Below, one piece after another: positions 28,011-35,450 of a DNA stretch of 64,000 nucleotides. The stretch lies in NCBI GenBank assembly GCA_008682415.1, contig VANK01000001.1, positions 806,001-870,000 on the forward strand, given 5' to 3'. A program made the translations under genes and the position numbers. The DNA comes from Acidobacteria bacterium AB60 (lineage in GTDB: Bacteria; Acidobacteriota; Terriglobia; Terriglobales; Acidobacteriaceae). The notes below the pieces were generated by a model, which was given only the letters and a program-made list of their open reading frames with translations, made no database searches and was not told the origin of the DNA. The first letter of the stretch is position 1, and each line of letters opens with the position of its first letter.

Positions 28011-28344
28011 TCGCTCGTGCTCCAGGCGAGCAGCACTGCCAGGCAGGCCATGTCACCGGTTTCGAACGCGTGGATTGGCAAGATTCCGGTGTCGAACGGG
28101 GGACCGGTCTTCCTGATTGAGTGCGGTTGCGCCGCTTTCATGAATGCTAGTCCCCGGTTCCCAGGCAATCTATCCCCCAAAAGAGGGTGGTTACTGCGTG
28201 AATGCGAGGGTTTCCCCGTGACGATCCGGAGGTCAGGGAGTCCGGCTGTGACCCGTCTGCGCGGCGGAGAGCACCCAACAGAAAGTTGACTCAGGACGAA
28301 GGAAAAGCAAACAAAACGGCAACGTCCTGTCAAGGATACAGTCT
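28011..28344. other. Intergenic region between hpf and the GGDEF-EAL gene
   Basis: Holds no recognised gene. A 108-residue frame on the minus strand touches the TTG start of the next gene, but its composition and TTG start do not support it. The part next to hpf contains a large inverted repeat, listed separately. No known riboswitch could be recognised by eye. Confidence 0.5.
28286..28333 (-). terminator. Large inverted repeat after hpf
   Basis: On the minus strand TTGA-CAGGACG pairs with CGTCCTG-(AG)-TCAA, an 11-bp stem with a two-base bulge and a loop of 24 bases that is T-rich. It begins 11 bases after the hpf stop and is a candidate terminator or processing structure between hpf and the GGDEF-EAL gene. 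Confidence 0.4.
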
Positions 28345-28971
28345 TTACGGAATCTCGATCAGCTCCATCTGGCCGTCGCGGCGGCGATGCAGGACAAAAA
28401 GCTCGCCGGCGGGGTTGCGGAAGACCAGCAGGTCGCGGTCGCGGAACTCAGTCTCCTTCACCGCCTCTTCGAGGGTCATGGGACGAAGGGCGATGGCGTC
28501 GGCACTTTTGACGATATGCGGCTCGACGAGGGTGGGGCGGGCGGGGAACGAGTGCACGGCGATCGCCGCCCGTGGGCGCGAGGCCGCCTCGGCGGTTCCA
28601 TTCGACTCAACGTTGGGAGCCGGCCGCGTCTTGGGGCGGGTTACGGGCGGAACGGCGAGGCTCTTCTCTTCCTTAGGCAGGCGCTTGCGGGTGAGGTGCC
28701 GGTCGCGGTAGCGCAAGGCCTGATGCTCGGCGTGGGAGAGGGCGGCCCGGAGAGCCGCTTCCATGCTGTCGGCCTGTCCGGCGGCGGCGATCGTCTGCAT
28801 GCGCGCCTTGATCGTAAGTTCGGCGATGTGCAGGTGGCGCTGCACACGGAACGTGATGGCGGCGCTGGTGGTTTTGCCCAAAATCCGGGCGATTCGATCC
28901 ATACCCTCTTCGGCCTGCGTGCGCAGGGCCTTGGAGATGCGAACTTGTCTGGCGGTCAACTCCACTTCCAT
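28345..28971 (-). CDS. hpf: Ribosome hibernation promoting factor, long form
   Basis: HPF binds idle 70S ribosomes in stationary phase and, in its long form, dimerises them into 100S particles. The 208-residue product has the N-terminal S30AE/YfiA domain (about residues 1-100, MEVELTARQVRISKALR and later HHL-type IAELTIKAR), a Pro/Ala-rich linker and the C-terminal dimerisation domain (about 150-208, with ALRPMTLEEAVKETEFRDRDLLVFRNPAGELFVLHRRRDG). The ATG at 28971 was chosen over an upstream start at 29127 because GGAGG lies seven bases before it and the conserved domain begins there. An extended -10 promoter motif lies about 60 bases upstream. Confidence 0.92.
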   Translation of the reverse strand: MEVELTARQVRISKALRTQAEEGMDRIARILGKTTSAAITFRVQRHLHIAELTIKARMQTIAAAGQADSMEAALRAALSHAEHQALRYRDRHLTRKRLPKEEKSLAVPPVTRPKTRPAPNVESNGTAEAASRPRAAIAVHSFPARPTLVEPHIVKSADAIALRPMTLEEAVKETEFRDRDLLVFRNPAGELFVLHRRRDGQMELIEIP

Positions 28972-29441
28972 GGTCAGTCCTCCGCTCTCTTGGTATTCTC
29001 CTGACCTTGCTTGGACGGAGAATTTAGGGATTCTATAGCATTTGAGGTTTGGAAGCACGAAGGCGACGGAGGAGCGGGGGACGGAGCCGATGCGAGGGCT
29101 GGGACGGTCTGGGAGGGATATCCCCAAAAAGCGAAGGCTGGATGAAAATATTTACCGTATGTTATTGATTCCATATGTAATTCGATAAGTCTAAAAGCGA
29201 AGATCGGGATATCCAGCGGGGGGGGGGGAGGGGTACCTCGGCTTTCCTCGTTCGACGCCCCAAAGAGGCAACAGTATCCTCTGGCTCCAGAGGAGCCTCG
29301 AGTCGAGTATGCGCTCAGCGGGAATTCAACTGTGTGCCGGCGATCACAGGTGGCTGTGCGGTTCACGAGGCGAGCGTTGGGGACAGGTTCTCCCCCGGGG
29401 CTCGGATAAAAAGGGACCGAACAGCTGGTGTTTGCGAGCGG
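28972..29441. other. Non-coding stretch with AT-rich core and G11 tract
   Basis: 470 bases without a credible gene, upstream of hpf. GGGATATCC occurs at 29115-29123 and 29206-29214, and AAAAGCGAAG at 29127-29136 and 29193-29202, flanking an AT-rich core with TATTTACCGTATG. A run of eleven G follows at 29218-29228. Apart from the hpf promoter motif at its left end, nothing functional was recognised. Confidence 0.5.
29032..29040 (-). promoter_or_regulatory. Extended -10 promoter motif for hpf
   Basis: On the minus strand TGC-TATAGA (29040-29032), an extended -10 element five of six to consensus in the hexamer. No good -35 is seen. It would give a 5' leader of about 54 bases. Confidence 0.4.
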
Positions 29442-30170
29442 CTATTTTTTGACGGAGAGGTTGGCACTCCAGCCGCCGTCGGCGGTGCCGAAGTCGAAGT
29501 CGATCTGGCCGGGCGTCACTTTGCCTTTGTAGTTGAGCTGGTAGGTCTGGCCCTGGTAGTCGGCATTGAGCCAGAAGGTGAGCAGGTCTCCGCTGAGTTT
29601 GCCGTCATGGATCTCGATGGGTGCGGCGCCCATGCCTTCGGCGGTGCCAGTGACGGCGGCGCCGGCGCTCTTCAGATTGAAGGTGATGGGGAGGGCGGTT
29701 CCGTTCATGTCGAAGTTGCCCTTCCAGACGCCGGTGACGTCAGCGGCGGCCGGGGCGGCGGCGGGCGTGGAACCGGGCGAGGCAGCCGGCGTAGCCGCTC
29801 CGTCTCTGGTAACGGTCATGGTGGTGCCCCAGCTTCCGTCCTCGGTGCCGAACTCGAAGTCGATCCGGTCCGGGGAGATTTTGCCCTTGTAGGCCAGCTT
29901 GTAGGTCTGGCCCTGGTAGTCGGAGTTGACCCAGAAGGTCACGCTGTCTCCTTCGACCTTGCCATCGTGGATCTCGGCAGGGGTAGTGGGCAGACCCTCG
30001 ACGGTTCCGGTCACGTCAGCTCCGGCCAGCTTCAGATTCAGCACCAGCGGGACGCTGTTGCCGTTGAAATCGAATGCGCCCTTCCAGGTTCCACTGACGT
30101 CCGCGGCGGACGCGGGGCGAGCGACAGACAATGCAAGAACCAGCCCCAGAGACGCGAGTACAGCCCTCAT
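29442..30170 (-). CDS. Exported protein with two tandem copies of one domain
   Basis: Function not recognised. The 242-residue product has a clear Sec signal peptide (MRAVLASLGLVLALSVARPASA, cleaved about residue 22) and two similar ~95-residue domains (about 23-122 and 144-242) joined by an Ala/Pro linker. Each copy runs DV(S/T)G(T/V)WKG(A/N)FD followed by a VTGT(V/A)EG strand, EIHDGK, TFW(V/L)N(S/A)DYQGQTY and FG(T)xDG(S/G)W. The alternating pattern and conserved tryptophans suggest a small beta-barrel or beta-sandwich binding a ligand in the periplasm, but this is inference. AAGGAG precedes the ATG. It stands alone next to a repeat array. Confidence 0.8.
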   Translation of the reverse strand: MRAVLASLGLVLALSVARPASAADVSGTWKGAFDFNGNSVPLVLNLKLAGADVTGTVEGLPTTPAEIHDGKVEGDSVTFWVNSDYQGQTYKLAYKGKISPDRIDFEFGTEDGSWGTTMTVTRDGAATPAASPGSTPAAAPAAADVTGVWKGNFDMNGTALPITFNLKSAGAAVTGTAEGMGAAPIEIHDGKLSGDLLTFWLNADYQGQTYQLNYKGKVTPGQIDFDFGTADGGWSANLSVKK

Positions 30171-30296
30171 TTTTGATCTCCTTCAAGGAAAGCATTGCGA
30201 GTTTAGCATGCGGGGAGATGGGTTGGGGCGGACGAGTGACGAGGGCCGATGGAGGGACGCTGGTACCAAAAAACGGGGACACATTCCTTGCCGGGA

Positions 30297-31515
30297 TTGA
30301 GGAGAAGCGAAGGCAAGAGCGACTGCCGTCCTCCATGGCGCGCTGCGGGGCTTGAAACAGGCAACAACAAGAGCAACTGCGGATCCCTTCCCCTTCGCTG
30401 CGCTCAGGGTGCGGGATGACACCTTTCCGGAAGAGCGGGCTTTTGTGAGATGGGAGGGATGCGGGATGACACGTTTCTGGAGGAGCGGGCATTTGTGAGA
30501 TGGGAGGAATTTCCAAGCAGTCCTCCATGGCGCGCTGCGGGGCGTGAAACAGGCAACAACAAGAACAACTGCGGATCCCTTCCCTTCGCTGCGCTCAGGG
30601 TGCGGGATGACACCTTTCCGGAAGAGCGGGCATTTGTGAGATGGGAGGGATGCGGGATGACACGTTTCTGGAGGAGCGGGGCTTTTGTGGGATGGGAGGA
30701 ATTTTCAAGCAGTCCTCCACGGCGCGGTGCGGACCTTGAAACAGGCAACAACAAGAACAACTGCAGATCCCTTCCCCTTCGCTGCGCTCAGGGTGCGGGA
30801 TGACACCTTTCTGGAAGAGCGGGCATTTGTGAGATGGGAGGAATGCGGGATGACACGTTCTGGAGGAGCGGGGCTTTTGTGAGATGGGAGGAATGCGGGA
30901 TGACACGTTTCTGGAGGAGCGGGGCTTTTATGAGATGGGAGGAATTTTCAAGCAGTCCTCCACGGCGCGGTGCGGGGCTTGAAACAGGCAACAACAAGAA
31001 CAACTGCGGATCCCTTCCCCTTCGCTGCGCTCAGGGTGCGGGATGACACCTTTCCGGAAGAGCGGGCTTTTGTGAGATGGGAGGGATGCGGGATGACACG
31101 TTTCTGGAGGAGCGGGGCTTTTGTGGGATGGTAGGAATTTTCAAGCAGTCCTCCACGGCGCGGTGCGGGGCTTGAATCAGGCAACAACAAGAACAACTGC
31201 AGATCCCTTCCCCTTCGCTGCGCTCAGGGTGCGGGATGACACCTTTCCTGGAAGAGCGGGCTTTTGTGGGATGGGAGGAATGCGGGATGACGCGTCTCTG
31301 GAGGAGCGGGGCTTTTGTGGGATGGGAGGAATTTTCAAGCAGTCCTCCACGGCGCGGTGCGGACCTTGAAACAGGCAACAACAAGAACAACTGCAGATCC
31401 CTTCCCCTTCGCTGCGCTCAGGGTGCGGGATGACACCTTTCCTGGAAGAGCGGGCATTTGTGAGATGGGAGGAATGCGGGATGACATCTCGCTGGCGCTA
31501 GCGCGGTATGCGGGA
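30297..31515. repeat. Array of six ~192-bp direct repeats (ERSEG-type intergenic repeat)
   Basis: The landmark GCAACAACAAG recurs at 30361, 30553, 30745, 30988, 31181 and 31375, giving a period of 192-194 bases with one 243-base unit. Each unit contains CCTTCGCTGCGCTCAGGGTG followed by GCGGGATGACACC, then one or more ~51-base sub-repeats (GCGGGATGACACGTTTCTGG to GAGATGGGAGG); the longest unit (30745-30987) has one extra sub-repeat. Units 3 and 6 are nearly identical over about 120 bases, including the variants GCGGACCTTGAAACAG and CTGCAGATCCC. Many open frames on both strands cross the array because the period is close to a multiple of three; none looks real. On the minus strand the CCCTGAGCGCAGCGAAGGG core would translate to the ERSEG-type motif often seen as spurious proteins in acidobacteria. 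Confidence 0.92.
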
Positions 31516-31565
31516 TGATATCTCTCTGGCCGGGTGGACCGGCTGTGTTTGGTTACGATGAAGGT

Positions 31566-32270
31566 ATGCCCCGGTTCCCTGCTGGACAGACCCTTCTGAT
31601 TGACGCAGACGATACTCTGTGGGAGAACAATGTCTACTTCGAGCGGGCGGTTGCCGCGTTCATCGGCTATCTCAACCACGAGACGTACAGTGCGGGGCAG
31701 GTGCGGGAGACTCTGAACGCGGTGGAGCGCGAGACGATCCTGGCACATGGGTACGGGCTGACCAGCTTCATCCGGTCGCTGGTGACCTGCTACGAGCGGC
31801 TGAGTGCGGGAGGCGTAAGCGAGGAGCAGCGGGAGCGTGTGCTGGCTTTCGGCCGCATCATCTCTGACCAAGAGATTGAATTTTTGCCCGGCGTGCAGGA
31901 GACGCTGCGCGAACTGGCGGGGCGGCACAGGCTGATTCTGTTGACCAAGGGCAACCACGCGGAGCAAGCCGACAAGGTGGCGCGGTCGGGGCTGGCACCG
32001 CTGTTCCACGCAGTGGAGATCGTTCCGGAGAAGGACAAGGCGGTGTATCGCGAGGTGATGTTGCGGCACGAGCTAGAGCCGGATCGGAGCTGGATGATCG
32101 GCAACAGCCCGAAGAGCGACATCAACCCGGCGCTGGCCGCGGGTTTGAATGCGGTGCACCTATTCCATAAGGACACCTGGGTGCTGGAGCACGCGGAGCT
32201 GGGCCGGCCGGAGGCCGGGCGGCACCTGCTCGAGCTGGACGGGTTTGCGCGGCTCGGAGAGATCTTCTAG
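31566..32270 (+). CDS. HAD-superfamily hydrolase
   Basis: Probable phosphatase of the haloacid dehalogenase superfamily. The 234-residue protein has motif I with the nucleophile Asp and acid-base Asp (LLIDADDTLWENN), a helical cap, motif II (LTKGN), the motif III lysine (VPEKDKAVY) and motif IV (WMIGNSPKSDINPAL). A final AGLNAVHLFH strand is also typical. The substrate is unknown; sugar phosphates or nucleotides are usual. The ATG at 31566 puts motif I at residue 10, as is normal; an earlier ATG at 31515 would begin inside the repeat array. It directly follows that array and has no evident operon partner. Confidence 0.88.
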   Translation: MPRFPAGQTLLIDADDTLWENNVYFERAVAAFIGYLNHETYSAGQVRETLNAVERETILAHGYGLTSFIRSLVTCYERLSAGGVSEEQRERVLAFGRIISDQEIEFLPGVQETLRELAGRHRLILLTKGNHAEQADKVARSGLAPLFHAVEIVPEKDKAVYREVMLRHELEPDRSWMIGNSPKSDINPALAAGLNAVHLFHKDTWVLEHAELGRPEAGRHLLELDGFARLGEIF

Positions 32271-32488
32271 GTTCAGTCCGTCGAACTCGGAGCACCGAGC
32301 GGGAATTTCAAAGATGCAACTCCTTCGGGAGCAGGCGCCTTTGGCGGCAACGCGGGACAATCCCAGTTCTGTTCGCTTCACAACCTTTGCCGGTTGTTTC
32401 GGAATCCAATCTTCCGAATCGAGAAGAGCGCGGCCGTTGTGAAGGAAGGCCGCACGACTCTTCCACCAGAAACGGAAAGGCTTCCCAG

Positions 32489-32800
32489 ATGACTGCTTGC
32501 GAGCTCAAGGCATTTCACAACAAGACTGTGAAAATCGGTTTCGACGACGGTGAAATTGCGACTGCCCATTTGACCTGCTCAAGCGAGGATTGCGAGGACG
32601 TGATGGTCGACGTGCTCGCGACCAACCGCCCGGCGCGGTATCCCCAGATGCACACCTGCACATACATTGTTCACGCTGCTGAGATTGAATCGGTAGCGGA
32701 GATCTCCCACGAAGACACCGATTCCGCGAGCGAGACCATTCACCTGGTCGAGCCTCCCCTGCCTCTTCTGGATATCCAAGACGAATCCGTCGCAGCCTAG
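32489..32800 (+). CDS. Small conserved-looking protein of unknown function
   Basis: A 103-residue acidic protein without signal peptide or membrane segment. It opens with MTACELKAFHNKTVKIGFDDGEI, resembling a short beta-barrel (SH3- or Sm-like) that reads as strand-turn-strand, followed by TAHLTCSSEDCEDVMVDVLATN and a cysteine-containing strand HTCTYIVHAAEIESV. The last 30 residues are acidic and probably disordered. Three of its cysteines could bind metal, but no standard motif is formed. AAAGG lies nine bases before the ATG at 32489; upstream in-frame starts lack support. The function is unknown. Confidence 0.65.
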   Translation: MTACELKAFHNKTVKIGFDDGEIATAHLTCSSEDCEDVMVDVLATNRPARYPQMHTCTYIVHAAEIESVAEISHEDTDSASETIHLVEPPLPLLDIQDESVAA

Positions 32801-32844
32801 CTGAGCCCCGTCCGATGCGCGCAAGGGGCGCGCAGCGCCTCTTC

Positions 32845-32874
32845 TTGACTTCCGTGGCGCGGCTCTGCTCTACT
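32845..32874 (+). promoter_or_regulatory. Candidate sigma-70 promoter of the leader-paiB-cimA operon
   Basis: TTGACT (32845-32850, five of six to consensus), 18 bases, TCTACT (32869-32874, four of six). The predicted start of transcription near 32881 lies only about six bases before the leader-peptide ATG, so the leader would be almost leaderless. Confidence 0.5.
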
Positions 32875-32886
32875 TCGGGTATCGTC

Positions 32887-32994
32887 ATGCAGATGCGCCG
32901 CGCACAGATCGTCGCTATTCCGGCTGTGGTGGGGCGCGCGATTTCCGCCATTCGAATTAGCACGCACAACGTGCATGCGGGAATCGGAGCCTGA
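32887..32994 (+). CDS. Ile/Val-rich leader peptide of an attenuator
   Basis: A 35-codon frame starting at ATG 32887 (a second ATG is at 32893) and ending at TGA 32992-32994. It encodes MQMRRAQIVAIPAVVGRAIS followed by AIRISTHNVHAGIGA: six Ile and four Val codons in 35, concentrated in residues 8-24. Four of the six Ile codons are ATT. No good ribosome-binding site precedes it, but the predicted transcript start is about six bases upstream, so leaderless initiation is possible. It ends 30 bases before a rho-independent terminator, and the gene two positions downstream makes an isoleucine precursor. Together these are the marks of a ribosome-stalling leader like those of ilv operons. It is too short to be supported by its own homology. 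Confidence 0.65.
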   Translation: MQMRRAQIVAIPAVVGRAISAIRISTHNVHAGIGA

Positions 32995-33036
32995 CGGAGA
33001 GTCAAGAATCACAGCAGTATCCAGGCCACCGCCCGC
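32977..33036 (+). promoter_or_regulatory. Candidate antiterminator of the cimA attenuator
   Basis: GCGGG (32977-32981) pairs with CCCGC (33032-33036), CGG (32985-32987) with CCG (33029-33031), and GCCTG (32989-32993) with CAGGC (33022-33026): 13 pairs broken by small bulges. The right arm overlaps the 5' arm of the terminator, so the two structures exclude each other. The left arm is the last five codons of the leader peptide, which a ribosome reaching the stop would cover. A separate 5-bp hairpin (GCACG 32960-32964, CGTGC 32970-32974) lies just before it. Confidence 0.55.
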
Positions 33037-33056
33037 AGCCGGGCTGGTGGCTTTTT
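33025..33056 (+). terminator. Rho-independent terminator of the attenuator
   Basis: GCCACC-GCCCG (33025-33035) pairs with CGGGC-(T)-GGTGGC (33040-33051): 11 pairs, one bulged T, tetraloop CAGC, followed directly by five T (33052-33056). It lies 28 bases before the paiB-like ATG and well after the preceding gene, so it is placed to stop transcription before the operon rather than after a gene. Confidence 0.8.
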
Positions 33057-33084
33057 CATTTTCACGGGGGGAATCGCCGCAACC

Positions 33085-33747
33085 ATGTATATCCCAAGGT
33101 TCAACCAGATCACGGAGCGCGGGGTGCTCCTGGAGGCGATGCAGCGCTATTCCTTTGCGATCCTCTTCGGAGCCAGTGGAGGGGGAGCAGAGGGTGGAAT
33201 GCAGGCGACGCATCTTCCCCTTGTGGTGAGAGACGAGGGAGAGCACGGCGTTGTGCTGGGGCATTTTGCCAAAGCCAATACGCATTGGGCGGCTCTCGCG
33301 GGACGCGAGACGCTGGTGGTGTTCCCGGGACCGCACAGCTACATTTCTCCCTCGCTCTATGCGGAACCGCTTTCGGTGCCCACGTGGAACTACATCACCG
33401 TTCATGCCTATGGGAGGCTCGAGGCGCTGGAGGATCCGGCGATCAAGTCCGATTTGCTGGAAGAACTGATCCGGGTGCATGAGCCGGGGTACCTGAGCCA
33501 GTGGCAGGGCATGCCCGAGGGGTTCCGCCGGTCGATGCTGGCGGGGATTACAGGATTTCGGATTCCGATCGCGCGGATCGAGGGCAAGTTCAAGCTGAGC
33601 CAGAACCGGCCGGCGGCAGAGCGCGAGAACATTTGGCGCGCACAGGCGGCAGGTTCTGACGATGAGCGGGAACTGGCGCGGTGGATGGAGCGCCTGATGC
33701 CGCGGAGCGAGGTGACCTTACCCGATTTGGAAAGCAGGAGATCATGA
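33085..33747 (+). CDS. PaiB-like FMN-binding protein
   Basis: Member of the PaiB family, first described as a negative regulator in Bacillus; the proteins have an FMN-binding split-barrel and many may be flavin enzymes. The 220-residue product shows the family opening MYIPRFNQI, the FATLLF-type segment YSFAILFGASGG, THLPLVV, HFAKANTHW, the PHSYISPSLY motif, VPTWNYITVHAYG and the C-terminal GFRIPIARIEGKFKLSQNR with the conserved lysine and arginine region. GGGGGGAA precedes the ATG. Its stop overlaps the cimA-like start (ATGA), so the two are coupled, and the attenuator upstream would control both. A role in isoleucine metabolism is implied only by this context. Confidence 0.9.
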   Translation: MYIPRFNQITERGVLLEAMQRYSFAILFGASGGGAEGGMQATHLPLVVRDEGEHGVVLGHFAKANTHWAALAGRETLVVFPGPHSYISPSLYAEPLSVPTWNYITVHAYGRLEALEDPAIKSDLLEELIRVHEPGYLSQWQGMPEGFRRSMLAGITGFRIPIARIEGKFKLSQNRPAAERENIWRAQAAGSDDERELARWMERLMPRSEVTLPDLESRRS

Positions 33748-35420
33748 CTGAACGCAGCGTTCCGCAGGTCGAACTTTTTGATACCAGCCTCCGCGACGGC
33801 ATGCAGCAGCCGAACCTGGAGATCTCAGTGCCCGCGGCGGTGAGCCTGCTTCAGCGCATGTCGGCGTTCGGGGTGCGGTACGCGGAGATTGGATTCGCGG
33901 GAGCGCACCAGTTTGTGGAGGATTTGACGGCGGCGCTGGCGCAGGCGGAGACGGGAGCGATGAAGCTGGCGCTGTTTGGACGCTCGCGCGGCCGGGGGAT
34001 GCGGGTGGCCGACTGGCCGGACGTGCAGTTCATCCTGAAGCACAAGGCGCGTGTTCCGGTGGCGGTGATCGTGTTGAAGTCGCGGCTGCTGGACGTAGGG
34101 AAGTCGCTGGAGACCACGCCGGAAGAGAACCTACTGATGGCGCGCGAGACGATCGGCTACCTGCAGGATCAGGGGCTGGAGGTGATTGTCGACCTGGAAC
34201 ACGCGATGGATGCGGCCTGCGGGCGGCGCGAGTGCGGAGCGCCGTGCGACGCGAGTTTTGGGGCGGAGTCGCTGGAATATTTCCACCAGGTGGTGGCACA
34301 GTGCGCGGAGCAGCAGGTGGAGCGCGTGGTGGTGTGCGACACGACGGGAGGAGCAAGTCCCGAGGAGGTGACGGCGGTGATCGGCGAACTGGTTCGCCGG
34401 TATCCGGGGATGCAAGTCGGGTTTCACGGGCATACGGATCGGGGCTTTGGCGTGGCGAACAGCCGCGCGGCCATCCTGGCCGGCGCCATGCACGTGCAGG
34501 GGACGCTGCTGGGCACGGGCGAGCGCTGCGGGAATGTGAACCTGACGACGCTGATCGGGAGCATGCAGCTGCGCGGGGAGGCACAGTTTGTGCCGGACAA
34601 GTCGCTGGCGGGGCTGACGAGCCTGGCGCACGCGGCATACGGGGCGTTTTCACTGGATGTGCCGCACGGGGCACCGATCGTGGGGCATGGAGCGTTTGGG
34701 ACGTGGGCAGGGATGCACGGGTCGAGCGAGCGGAAGAACCCGGGGGCCTACCTGTGGTGCGATCCAGCGCGCGTGGGTGCGACACCCGCGATCGGCGTGA
34801 ACCGGCAGTCGGGGAAGGCGAACATCCTGCTTCTCTCGGAGACGCTGGGGGTGCCTTTGACACCGGCACAGGCGCAGGAGCTGATGGACAACAACCAGGC
34901 AATGATCGAGGGCGGCGGATTCACGGCGAGCGAGGTTTCGTTCCGGCTGGCGTGCCTGGAGGCACGGAAGGATCTTCCCAACTTTTTCAGCGTGCGCACG
35001 TGGCGGGTTTTCGATGAGTCGGACGAGGCGGGGACGCGTTTTGTGCAGGCGTTCATGTCGCTGGGCATCGGGGAGAAGACGATTGTTACCACGAGGGCGG
35101 AGGGTGCTGGGCCGGTGGACGCGATGACGCGGGCGATGCGGCGGGAGTTGGAGAAGTGGTATCCGGCGCTGCAGCAGATGCGTCTGGGGCGATTCAGCGT
35201 GACGGCTATCGACGTGTCGGCACATGACTCGGCCGCGTACGTGCGCGTGATTGTGAGTTTCGAGGCGGACGGGCATGAGCCGTGGGTGACGGCCGGGGTG
35301 AGCAGCGATATGAACCAGGCGGCGCTGATGGCCATTGTGGATGGATTTCATTACTGGCTGCTGGGCCAAGCCGGAGAGGCGCAGAGGCTTCCGGAGGTAT
35401 CGCAGGCTGTGCGAGACTAG
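33744..35420 (+). CDS. cimA: Citramalate synthase-like enzyme (isopropylmalate/homocitrate synthase family)
   Basis: Predicted to condense acetyl-CoA with pyruvate to (R)-citramalate, the first step of the threonine-independent route to isoleucine. The 558-residue protein has a TIM-barrel domain (about 1-390) with the catalytic arginine in DTSLRDG, CDTTGG, the metal-binding HGHTD (usually HxHND) and the GTGERCGNVNLTT signature. A C-terminal LeuA-type regulatory domain (about 400-540, FFSVRTWRVFDESD onward) is expected for feedback control. The linker IEGGGFTASEVSFRL resembles citramalate rather than isopropylmalate synthases. The start at 33744 overlaps the paiB-like stop and has GCAGGAG before it. 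The Ile/Val-rich leader upstream fits the assignment; substrate choice is otherwise an inference. Confidence 0.8.
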   Translation: MTERSVPQVELFDTSLRDGMQQPNLEISVPAAVSLLQRMSAFGVRYAEIGFAGAHQFVEDLTAALAQAETGAMKLALFGRSRGRGMRVADWPDVQFILKHKARVPVAVIVLKSRLLDVGKSLETTPEENLLMARETIGYLQDQGLEVIVDLEHAMDAACGRRECGAPCDASFGAESLEYFHQVVAQCAEQQVERVVVCDTTGGASPEEVTAVIGELVRRYPGMQVGFHGHTDRGFGVANSRAAILAGAMHVQGTLLGTGERCGNVNLTTLIGSMQLRGEAQFVPDKSLAGLTSLAHAAYGAFSLDVPHGAPIVGHGAFGTWAGMHGSSERKNPGAYLWCDPARVGATPAIGVNRQSGKANILLLSETLGVPLTPAQAQELMDNNQAMIEGGGFTASEVSFRLACLEARKDLPNFFSVRTWRVFDESDEAGTRFVQAFMSLGIGEKTIVTTRAEGAGPVDAMTRAMRRELEKWYPALQQMRLGRFSVTAIDVSAHDSAAYVRVIVSFEADGHEPWVTAGVSSDMNQAALMAIVDGFHYWLLGQAGEAQRLPEVSQAVRD

Positions 35421-35450
35421 CGGCTAGCCGAATTGCCCGAAGGAGTTGCC

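Noticed and set aside
28011-28285. Possible cyclic-di-GMP riboswitch before the GGDEF-EAL gene
   Set aside because: A GTCACGGGGAAACCC-like run suggested it, but the conserved core and the second helix of that class are absent.
28007-28333. A 108-residue minus-strand frame touching the start of the GGDEF-EAL gene
   Set aside because: TTG start inside an inverted repeat, no recognisable domain, and ordinary intergenic composition. The overlap is probably chance.
30404-31433. About ten overlapping open frames of 65-119 residues on both strands with repeated HPERSEGEGI-like sequence
   Set aside because: They all lie in the direct-repeat array, occur in several registers, and repeat because the unit length is near a multiple of three. 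They are translation of the repeat, not genes.
30297-31515. Repeat array considered as a CRISPR
   Set aside because: The period is about 192 bases, the units have no unique spacers of constant size, and no cas gene is present.
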